In this document: positions 10,736-22,300 of the stretch, piece by piece
Position numbering within the stretch: the first letter of the stretch is position 1
How the letters are laid out: every line of letters starts with the position of its first letter
DNA from: Bedellia somnulentella
Lineage: Eukaryota; Arthropoda; Insecta; Lepidoptera; Bedelliidae
Assembly: GCA_963576735.1 (NCBI GenBank)
Contig: OY755171.1
Span: forward strand, 19,256,182-19,320,181
Reading direction: 5' to 3'
Length of the DNA: 64,000 nt
Made by a program: the position numbers and the translations under genes
The notes under the pieces: model-generated
What the model was told of the DNA's origin: nothing
What the model saw: only the letters and a program-made list of their open reading frames with translations
Databases searched by the model: none

Positions 10736-11931
10736 GCAAAAACTTTCCATAACAAAAAAAGCACCAGCATTTCTTACAATAGACGGTGATAGTTTTTCTA
10801 TGTGTAATAATACCCACAAAATGTGAAGGTTACAATTGTAACCACCATATTACAAATTGGATATATGTGTAGATATTAAACATATTAAATAATCACTGGA
10901 GATATCGCAGCGCAATACTTTGGCGGCCAGATGAGCAGACATGAAACGTTGCGTGAGACGATACATTTCGAGCATTATATGCGCATGCGCTTGCGATTTA
11001 GAAATTATCATAAATTAGAGCTTCCATTTCCGATTATATTTAGAATAACAAGATGAATAAATGATTGAGAGGTATAATTAATACAATTTGTTTACAAAAG
11101 AGCTGCTAAGTACCTTTTATGATTTAACACAGTGCATAGCTGAGGTAAAGAAGCATGAGTTCGTTTGTTTTTTTATTGTCTTTAGCATATTGTATCGTTC
11201 ATTTATGAAGCTACGGTAGGAAAACTCCCGTGATTAGGTGTTTATATGGATCTCTGATACTTCATGTGTAATCTTGAAGAGTTGTTAGTTTTAAATATAT
11301 CAACCGACTTGGATAAATATGAGATTTCCAATTTTAATGTAGGATTTTATTTGGGTACGGCATGCAACCTTATTACGTTTACCTCATAAAACAAGAGAAT
11401 TGGAAACATGAGTAGGTATATTAATTATGCTGATTGGAGTACTGAATTCATTTTATAACAATAAGGACAACGGATTGGTAATTTAAAAATGATTTAAAAT
11501 TTATTGTGTGCTTTGTGACGCAGATCGAACGTATGTTTACTAATTCATCTTCACCACGTTATTAGACTATTGTTAGCATTATCAGATGATAGAAGAGTAA
11601 TACAGAAATGTAAAATGAATACGTAAATCCGAAGGTCTTTTTTTCTAACCCCTTTCTTATAAGCGTCGGAAACGAGCCAGATGGCACAAACAATGAAACA
11701 AACAAATATTATTTGTTCAGTCAGAGAAGTCAGTCTGAACTTTTTTAAGCAAAAAAAAAACTGCTTCTGTCTAACTTTTCTAAAAGTGATATAAAGATCA
11801 ATCTCAATAAAAGCAATTCTCAGCTGACCTAGTGTTATTAATAATCTCACTATCTTTATAAATATCCAAGGCCGCGCTAATTCAGCGATCAGTTTTTACA
11901 ACTCGATCGAAATAATTAACGTTTAAGAATG
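10736..11931. other. No gene seen
   Basis: AT-rich sequence without repeats I can name. A 99-residue minus ORF (11551-11850) rich in F, L and K shows no motif and is left unannotated. Confidence 0.4.
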
Positions 11932-11939
11932 TATAAAAG
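11932..11939 (+). promoter_or_regulatory. Candidate TATA box
   Basis: TATAAAAG, followed 14 bp later by a strong hairpin (11946-11986), a GC-rich stretch and an ATG (12130) in AAAAAAATGTTGATTAAG. That ATG opens 15 codons (MLIKLSRVLAMSKKL) ending at a donor T|GTGAGT (12176). It could be the promoter and first exon of a small gene or of an alternative 5' end of HGSNAT. The one-base phase left does not obviously fit HGSNAT exon 1. Confidence 0.3.
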
Positions 11940-11945
11940 AACGTA

Positions 11946-11986
11946 ACTGGCGAAGATCAACTTTCTGCGTGAAAGTTATCGCCAGT
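11946..11986. other. Hairpin
   Basis: ACTGGCGA and AACTTTC on the left pair with GAAAGTT and TCGCCAGT on the right around a TGCGT loop, with a small asymmetric bulge. It sits just downstream of the TATAAAAG motif. Confidence 0.5.
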
Positions 11987-12784
11987 GTTTGAGAACTAAG
12001 AGCTCGTTATGTTTAGTACGGCCGCGGCCGGTGGAGGGGCTGTAGAGCTGAGCTGATTCTACGAATATAGCAAGTTAAGCGCTCGATTTAGCGGTTTGCG
12101 AGTAAAAACTGTTTACACAACATAAAAAAATGTTGATTAAGTTGAGCCGCGTTCTGGCGATGTCAAAGAAGCTATGTGAGTTACTGCTTGGATTGTACTT
12201 TATTAATATTTACGTACGTATGCGAACTGCATAACGCAAGTTTCAGTAAAGGATAACGTTCACATGAAGAAACTTATAAATGTGCATTATTTCACTTTAA
12301 CGATACCTCCAAGGAGTAAAGAAAAAGTTTCTCACGAGAGTTTCCCCATCAGTCATATATTTTCTCTAGGAAACTACAGGTTTCGTGGTGTTACATGTAC
12401 AAAAAAACAGCGTATCAATTGAAGAACATGGAGAAATGTTCAAGACCGTCGGTAAAGTGTTCAAAATCTGATGGGTTTTCAAAAATGACAAATCATAAAC
12501 ATTCTTTGCTTTAAAGATCTTGCAATTAAATGAATAAAATATGTAATTATAATATGATAGGAGAACATTAAAAATCAATATACTTTCAGCCCTATTCAGT
12601 GAACTATTTATTAATATTAAGAAAATAAATGATGTTATTTTAATTAGGTACTTTGTTGTTTCAGTTTAGAATGAAAACGTATTCGAACTAACGATTGCTC
12701 CTTCTAGGTAAAAAGTGAGATCAAGGATAGTGGTGCGCATAAATATATCACTGCCTATTAATCAGGTATATAGGTGTGATATCA

Positions 12785-12962
12785 TTACATAATAGTCTAT
12801 TTTAACTTTGAATAAAAAGCATGTATATAAACAAGTTTTTTGTTTCCCATCATACATTTGTGGTTTGCAAGGAAACAAAAAAGGTTTAACAGAATTATGA
12901 AATGTGGCGAACGATAGCCGTTGCCTACTCCAATGATTAATAATGGCATGATAATAACATAT
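12785..12962 (+). mobile_element. RTE 3' end relic
   Basis: 'gtggcgaacgatagccgttg' followed by CCTACTCCAATGATTAATAA is a decayed form of the RTE 3' end (GTGGCGATCGATAGTCTCTG..CCCCAATGGGAACTAA). Confidence 0.45.
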
Positions 12963-13197
12963 CAAGTAAATGACTACCATATTTGCACATCACATTAAAG
13001 TCTTTATTTAATTTTAAGCGTCTTTCAAATTTGTTGCAGCGCGTTTTCGCTAAAAACAGTAAACAACGCTTCTCAGAGCGGGCACTCACGGTAGCCACAG
13101 TACAACACCACCGGTTTACACCTCAACACGGGCTGTGCCGGCCTAAACACACCATGTTTAGTGTTTCGAGTTAAAAATCTGTGTTATTATTCTCAAA

Positions 13198-13392
13198 ATG
13201 TCGGACTTTACGACGCAGTTTAACGAAACTTGGGAGTATTATGGGCAAATCATCAGAGCATGGTTCGAGGACCCTGGCACGGAGGAGCATAGTGGGTTGC
13301 CGCTGACACACCTGAAGATGGACGAGGCTTACATGATCGGAGTATCGCATACCCCGGTTTCAGTGTATAGTGTTTCTGATGACTGCTTCAGA
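13198..13392 (+). CDS. HGSNAT: HGSNAT exon 1
   Basis: Residues 1-65, ending TTCAGA|GTAAGT in phase 0. [10 protein letters not shown] and DDCFR align with the start of the human luminal domain. [10 protein letters not shown] is the only ATG available in this exon. Confidence 0.85.
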
Positions 13393-16300
13393 GTAAGTCT
13401 CTTCTCTTTGCATGGTACTAATATATGCACAAAATCCATCTGCCAGAGCTTTGGAATCAAACTTTGCTTAGAAAAACTTTTGGGACTTGGTTTGTAGACA
13501 TACATATTTATCAGATCGCCTTGTATAATACAAAAACTTCTTTTTATATGTATACATGGGGTAGTGATATTCTTAAGCCACAGTATTCATCTTATTTCTC
13601 TATTATATCTGCTGGTTCCTGTATAAGTACTTCTTACTTACTAATGTGCATGTGTAATTTTAGCTGTGTATTATTAACCCCTTTCATCCCGCGGGTGTCG
13701 TAGGAGGCAATTGGGGTTTTGGGACTTTTTAAGGGATTGTTGGGCGATGTGGTTGGAAACCCATAACCAAACAACCTTTAGTTTATCATCTTATCCTTAT
13801 TGAACTAACAAAAGTGGCTAAGAAATGTTTGATTCCGAACCGCTACCATCTTGGGATTTACAGCCGTGAGTTAATGTATGAATATATGTACATATAACAT
13901 AACATAAACGTTCACGCCGTTTATCCCCGAAGGGGTTGGCAGAGGTACCAATACTTCTGAACTCACATGGCAGCGCCATCTAGCGTCCAGAGAAGGTACC
14001 CACGTTTTGCTTAGACAGTGTACTCACGTGATAGGGGACAGGCCTATCGCCGTTTTGTACGAATACACTGTCACATGACTAAGTACAACTCAGCCATGTG
14101 GGTTTCCTCACGATGTTTTCCCTCACCGTTATCAACCATGATAAATTAACCACACATATGACTTTAGAAAAGACAAATTGGTGTAGGCCCGACCCAGGAT
14201 TGGAACTCACGCCCTTCTGTTTTTGGGCGGGTGTTCTACCCACTGGACTATCATGTCGTGTATATGACTTACTTTATATCTAGCAGCTTTTGTTTAATTT
14301 GGTGTTGTGTTTTTCTGATCTGAACCATTGATGTACTGTGATCCTTAAGAAAATTTTATTGGATCAAGAAGAAGCGTTGAATTAATAGGTCAATGTTATT
14401 CTTATCAATGTATTGTTTATCTACGATGAAATATAATAGCTACTGCATATGTTTACGATGATAAGATAATGTATACCATGGATTTAAAAACAAAAAATCT
14501 GTGTTTAGGGAGTAGGTAAAGTATTAAGTTTTCTTTCATTGCGTCGCCGTCGTGTTCTTATTTGTGTAGCTAATACGAGGGGCATGCCAATAGAAGTTAG
14601 ATACTCTTTTCTCATTTAATTGACACTGGCAAGCTGTACACCATCTTATAGGCTGGTTTTTTATTAACATATTTTAATATAGAACACACTTTTTTCATTT
14701 AGTTTTTATTTGAATGAGCATAATTATTCCGATAATCTGGCGGGAATTAACTTGCAACAATGGAGCTCAGTCGACGTGATTTTCGCGCTATGATTTATTA
14801 TCACTTTAAAAAAGGTTTAAAGCCTCCAGAATGTTTTGAACTTTTGGCTTCTACTTTTGTTGAGTCTGCTTATTCCCGAGCAACAGTATTCAATTGGTTT
14901 GACGAATTTAAAAGAGGACGGGGATGTCTCGAAGATGAAGCGAAGACAGGACGGCCACCAACCGCGGTCACGAAAGAAAACGTTAGTGCAGTCGAAAAAC
15001 TTATTCGCGAAAACCGACGAATTACATCTGTAGAGCTAGAGCGAGAACTAGGAATTGGATCAGCAGCAATGCGAACCATAATTCACGACCACTCACTCAA
15101 AGAAATAGTATTTGTTTAATGTCCAGCAATGGCATTAAATAAATACTTTTTCTTTCTCAAAATAAAATGAAACAAACATCGGAGACATTTCTTATAGAAG
15201 TGAATAAAGGTACGCGCATGTAAACATGATATAAAGTAAAGTGATATATTGACTCATTTCAGTTTAATTATTGTTTTGTAAAAATATTCTTGCATATGCA
15301 TTTATTTATTACTTATGTATTCTTTCTATTTCCCAAGAGGATTTGCCATCAGGTGTAAACACCCCCAGCTTAAATTGTTTCAATAATATAAGTATTGGAA
15401 AACACACAGCTAATTAAATAATTGTTAAATATTGTATGTAAGTCACCTTATTAACCAAATTCAGAATAATTGCGATAAAAACTACAATCACCAACATAAA
15501 AACACAACCTTATTATTTACAAAACTTAATGATGTAATCGATATTGCGTACGTTTACGAGAAAGGATTGGAAATAAATTCACTTATATGTATCTGTGTTA
15601 TATGTATGTAGGCAATATACAATGCTGTAATCAGCGACACTTGTTCTGAATAGTAATGTGAGTGCGTGATATAAACGGGGCATTTCGTAAACATCATACA
15701 TTTAATTCGACTTTCAAGTCAAAATCTTTCAAGTTGAGGTCGTTTGGTGAATATACTCGTATGATGAAACGATTCGCATTCTTAATTATATATTTAAAAG
15801 ATCGCTATAGATGGTTTAATAATAAATGTATACCAAAAAGGGTTTGTTAAAGGTTATCTGAAATGAAAAAGGCGGTGATGAATTAAATATCGGGAACTGT
15901 GTTGCCGATGGTTAAACTAATCCATGTGTTGTAACTTTTTGTGTACGTAACTATTTATGTATTTACGTCAATATAGTAATCACAACATCCCAAATACGTC
16001 GCTATAGTGCCTGTGTCATTTCGACTAATTAAAAATTATGGCTCTAAAACATTATGCGGGAAATACAGGGGACTATATTTGTATGAAAAAATCACTGTGC
16101 TATTTACTCTAAACCCTTAAAACAGTTTCGTTTGGCTGAAAGCAATTTCACTAAATTCATGTGTCGCAGGTTTGATTTCGTGAGAAATATAGTTTTTGTT
16201 TTTGCAACTGTTACAAATATTCTGCATTGTTGTGCTTTCCATACCAAAAGAAATGTTCGTGTAATAATGAACACAAAGTCGGCTAATTGTTATGAGAATC

Positions 16301-19300
16301 AGTTCAATACACACAGCTGCAGTTTTACGTATTCAATCTCAAAATATTTTACGTACATATCATGAATTCAAGGTAAAAGTATTTACAATTCTCAGAGGTT
16401 TCATAGTTGGTTTTCAGTTATTCTAACATATATTTGTATTCATGGCCAATCATGAAGAATTTAATTGAGACAAAAGGAGGAAGGTGCCTTTCGTGATACA
16501 AATACAAACACAATAAGTTTGCATGCAATTTAAAAACAAATACGTTAGTAAATAATACGAGCCAAATTCAAGGCATACATACATACATATACTCAAGCCA
16601 TTAGTTCCCATTGGGGTAGGCAGAGACTATTGATCGCCACTTCGTACGATCCTGACTAACCCCTCTAGCTTCGTTTACATCCATCAATCTTCTAAAACTT
16701 ACTAATACTCACGCCCATTATTTAATTTAACACACAATATTATACATACATATAACACACGGCTGTAAATCCCAACAAGGAGTAGCCAGAGCTGAGGAAC
16801 TAGAAGTTCCTCGACCACTTTTGGAAAGTAGAGTGGGGAAAAGATGGTAAAAATAAAGGTTGTTGGTGATGGGTCTCCAACCGCATCGCCCAAAAATCCA
16901 ATAAAAGCCCCAATACCCAACCATACTTTATTGTTAATCTTTAAATGGCTGAAGTATTTATTATTCTTAATCTCTTACTACCCTTTATGGAATTTATTGC
17001 CGAGAGTAAATGTATATAAGTAATTAAAGATATTAATAACTTGTATGGGGTATCAACGTGGTAATAAGTAAAGATTTTAATTAATATAATATTTCTATTT
17101 AGATATTAACTAAATATAATTGGATGAAAAAACAACGAAGAATGAGCAAATTGAGTTTTTTTTTTTAATTAAATATCTTCTACTTGTTGTCGTGACCAGT
17201 TATTATAGTCCAGTAATATTAAAATTATTTTGCTTTCAAACCTTTAATGCGGAGAATTTTCCCTCTAAGCTAAATTAAAACTATATAAATATTGATATAC
17301 TTGCCAAGTTCTTAAGAGGCTAAATAGTTAGCGGGCCAGTACGTTGCGTTAAACCTCCACAGAGATGGATTGGATAGTATTAAATATATTGTCAAGTTAG
17401 CACCCTAAACCACTAAACATTACTAAACTTGCTTCGGGGCCATCGTATCTTTGTGAGATATTTAAAATTAATATTGAATAATAAACCAACCATACTTAAT
17501 ATGTTTTGATTACATACAACAACAAGTCAAGCGATATATTATTATGTTTGTGTAATATTGATTGTATTCTGTTTTATGTTCTTCAATTAAATAAATAAAT
17601 AAAATAAAGCGAGATAATTCAGTGTTAGAACCACCGCTTTTCATTACCATCTAAAGAAACGAAAGTTGACATACTAAATCAGGCCTACACCAATGTAGTG
17701 AGGGTAAATATTGTGAGGAAACTCAAATGGCTGAGTTGTTCTTAGTCCTACGACATCATTAGTTCATCTGCCAAGGCGTGCACTATAACATAAGGAATTC
17801 ATCGTCACAAACAAAGTTAAAATTCCAAGCATATAAAAGTGCCTCAAATTTCGAATCATACAGAGTAACAATAAAGTAATTAAATATCAGTGAAACAACA
17901 AAGTGTCATATCGGTGTCAGCCACCGAACATTACCGGGAATCAATTTCTACTGCGTATTGATACGAAGTCGACAATATTTCCTGCGCCTGCTCTTTCTCA
18001 TCAATCAACATTTTGTACTACATCGCTTGATTGAATGCTTCTTTCATCAGTTAGTTTCTACGATTATATATAACTTATATTTACTCGTATGTATGCTACA
18101 CAGACCTTAAAAAGCATGCTCTACAACATAGGCACAAGAAAACAATAAATTTCACTTAGGTCTTTATCGTCCCGTATTCATATATTGTTGAGCATGATTT
18201 TAAGGTCTGTGTAGTATTTTAACTAAACACATCAAAATTTTGACATAGGTCACTGTATAAGCGTGCGTTATATTGAAGATCTCGCCGCCAATTTAAAAAT
18301 AGACCATCTATATCTAAAATTGAGAAAATTGACGAATACAAAAAACAGACATCTAGTCAAAATAAAGAAATCATGAATAAATTTAAATGCAATAAATTAA
18401 GTCAAACTTACAGTGTTAATAGACGATTACATACATACATATACCCTTCTACCTTGACCACTTTTGGAAGTTGAGTTGGGAAAGTATTGGCCACTTGACA
18501 ATAGAAAGAATATAAATAGGTTGTTTGCCTGTTTGGCGAACAAAAACTTATAGCACTTATTCTTGTTATTTTCTTTATGTCTTTGTCAAATAAAAAACGA
18601 TTCTTTCTTTATAAAATCAAGGTTGTCCCAATAGTATGTAAGTAATCATTTAATGCCGTGTAGTGCCGGCTTAGAATGTCGCTACTCCTTTCTACCCACG
18701 GGTGTCGTAAGAGGCGACTAAGGGTATTGGGGCTTCTTATTGGATTTTTGGGCGATGCCGGTTGGAGACCCATCACCAAAAACCTTTATTTTACGATCTT
18801 TTCCCCACTCAACTTCCAAAAGTGGCTGAGGAATTTAAAATTCCTTAGCATTGGCTACCCCTTCTAGGGAATTATAGCCGTGAGTATATGTATGTATGTA
18901 ATCATTTAAACGTTCCTATTGTCTTAGTCGCTTCATACTAATACCCACCTTAACACATAGGGTTGTGCTATTCTAAGCCAGAATTACACAGCTTTTACAG
19001 ATTGTCTTCTTGTTATATAATCATCTATACATTAGTATTGTCCAACCGAACACATTTACATAAACATAAACGTTCAAGCCATTTATCCCCGAAGGGGTTG
19101 GCAGAGGTACCAATACTTCTGAACTTCACGTGATACCTAGTGTGCAGAGTAGGTACCCACGTTGAGAGAAGAGTAGAGTCCAGAGTAGGTACGAACACAA
19201 TTAACATTTATTTTTTTATTTCAGTGTCCATTCGAGCTGCAATCAAAGATCGCAGCCAGTGAGGAGTCGTCATGGAAGACCAACACCGCCCGCGCTGCCA

Positions 19301-22300
19301 CCTGGCGGGTGTATGGCGCAACCGAAGACCAGTACATCAGCTCCAGGAATACCTCGTAAGAAGCTTTTTGTTATAATGTTTTAGTTCATGAAAACCTCAT
19401 CCTATTATTTATCCTTTATTTATTAAAATCTTTTTGGTTTTGGATTTGTTAAATAGAAATCAGAATCATTCAGACACAATAGAGATGTTAAATTATTGCC
19501 AGTTGGATTAAAATGTTAAAATTCCAAAATTTTGTGCTCGCAAAGAAATGTGCTTGGAGAAAAATTTGATTACATACCTCTTCACATTCGTCCCTAAAAA
19601 AGGCGTCTTTTGAATTATTTTGTATTGAAACCCTTCTCATCCCCCTTTCTTAGCTCCTAGTGATTATTCTTTGTTTCCGATAGTAAAAGTAAAGGAACAG
19701 TTTTTTCGACTCCTGAACATGCGGTGGTTGGCTCTAAGAAGTAATTTCTGTCCTGTTGGATCAAGGCCTCGATAAAGTGTTTTCAATTCGGTTAAAGCGA
19801 ATGGAACTTTGCGTAGAAAATTATCCCTCATATTGTCGTGTCTTTCGGTATAACGAACAAGTATGTCTAAATAGTTAAATCTTATCTTACTTAAGAGCTT
19901 ATTCCATTTGTCTGAATGAAGACGTCTGAAAGCCACAGAATCTGAATTCAGACTAGTGGAATAAATAACGTTCAAACTGGAATTTGTGTAGTTGAATAGC
20001 AAGCGTCTGCGGCAGTAACTTCGAAGGACGTCTGAATTCAGGAACGACAAAGTGTAATGGAATAAGCTCTTTATCGAGAGACTCACGTATATCTTGTACA
20101 TGGATCCTTTAAACAAAGTCATTTATAAACAGTGGTAACAACTCGTTCTCTATAGAGACTATTATAGATCGCGAGTGAGTAATTCAGTCAACAAACTCAA
20201 CCGAATAAGAGGAGTTTGCTTTCCATATTGATTGGTTTATAAACATTGAACACACGAGCTCTTGTACATTAACTAAATACAAAATAACCTTGAATTAATA
20301 TTAGATTATATAATACGGATATACCTATGAGTACGTACGTCTATATATAATAACTAATCAACTAATTACATGCCGTGTAGTGCCGGCTTAGAATAGCACT
20401 ACCCCGTTTCTTCCGGTGGGTGTACGTAAGAAGCGACTAACGCTATTGGGGCTTTTAAGGGATTTTTGGGCGATGCGGTTGGAGACCCATCAACAACAAC
20501 CGTTATTTCACCATCTTTTCCCCCCTCAACTTTCCAAAAGTGCCTGAGGAATTATTTATTCCTCAGCTCTGGCTACCCCTTCTAGAGATTTATAGCCGTG
20601 AGTATATGTATGTATGTATGTAATCAACTAAAATAAAATAATTCATAAAAAATATAACACTAGGATTAAAGTTAAACCCTTTTTACATTTTTTTCTTATG
20701 TTTTCCGGTTACCCTTTAGTCATATACTTCCAAATATGCAATTTCATTTTTAATTTAAAGAACTTATTAAAAATGTACATTACTACAATTTAAGTATTAG
20801 TTTATTTGTGTAAATAAATGATGAGGCTTCTACCCACTTACCAAAACATACATTATTCGTAGTATGTATTTCCATGGAACTAACATTTTGTATTACAGCA
20901 TTCCCTTATTGCAAGTATATTTTGATAGGGGCTGCCATAGTCCAGGCGCCAGTCGGTCGGCTATTATGTCGTGAACGAATGAATAGTTGGGAAACCCACA
21001 TTAAAGGGTGAAACAGGAAGGTTAACGCGCTTTTCAAAGCTGTGTTTTTAAACCTAGATCCTAATACTGAGATTATATCAAACATTTATTGGTGTATTTT
21101 CTTTTCTTTTCTTTTTTTTTCAATTTTTACATAGAGAAGTTATACATCGATAGGGCAAGATATAATTTCTTATCTTCTTGTGGGTGACGTAAGAGGCGAC
21201 ATCGGTTTTGGGCTTTTGGTTGCTTTATGAGCGTTGTGGCTGGAGACCTATCACCAAATCTTTTTATATATTATTTCTGTAAGCCTCTTTCTTGCCCGGA
21301 AGCCTGTGACGCGATGAGTTAAGCTAGAAATTTGGTTCAGGTATCGTTTTGATTAAGGTAATTGTTACAGAATTTTAAAGTTTCGATTTCGGTCCATAGA
21401 CTTACTTTGCTTGAGTGTCATAAGCGCGCGCAAACTTTAGTCGATCAGAGATGCGCTGTGATTGGTCGGATTTTTTTCAAACCGACCAATCAGAAAAATT
21501 CACTAGAAATTCAAAAGAGCTGCGCTGTGATTGGTCGGAAAATTTCAAATTAGACTCATTTTACCCCTTCCAGTGCGGCGCGCTGCGCTCTAATGGCGCG
21601 CAAGTGAGCCATGTGTCGGCCGCGGCAGCGACTAATTGGGTAGTTTTGCGGATCGAATTACAAGTGTCGGAACACTTCAAATTACCATTTACTTTTGTAT
21701 GGCAGCTATATTAGTGTTTAGTATCAATAGAATGAGCAATTAATAATCTACTGATTTGTATAAATAATATAGTACTATATTACACCTATAATTTCATAAA
21801 TATAAGTTAAAGATAAGATAAACACAAATTAATGATACGATAAACAAATAAGTTGAAGATTCATATTTACCAAAAATATATGCAAAAGCTATTGCAGAAA
21901 GCCATTATATAATAGAACACTTACTTAACTATCGTTTTCACACTTATCTCATTCATAAAGGCCACAAAAAACCAAAGATATTTGCAAAAAACCGCACTAA
22001 GAAACTTTTATTGCCGCGAAAAAAACGATCAACAAACTTTGAATGCTTGGCAATAAAAAAAAAAGTAAGTAAAGCATAGAACAAAAGTAACTCATTCATT
22101 TCCTTGTTTAACACAGAGTGCATTAAATAGGCTGAGTTGTATCTCAGAGTAGCCAAACTATTAAAAAATTAAGTAAAAAGTACACCCCGCGCGCGTGCCA
22201 GCTGCTGCCAAAATTTGACCTTGCGGCACTTGCGGTTTTTTGAGCTGCCAGTTGCTGGCAGCCCGACATCGCAACGGGACGCGACGTAGTCGCGCCAGGG

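Noticed and set aside
11551..11850. 99-codon minus-strand ORF with hydrophobic stretch
   Set aside because: No start context, splice signals or family likeness; composition as expected from AT-rich DNA.
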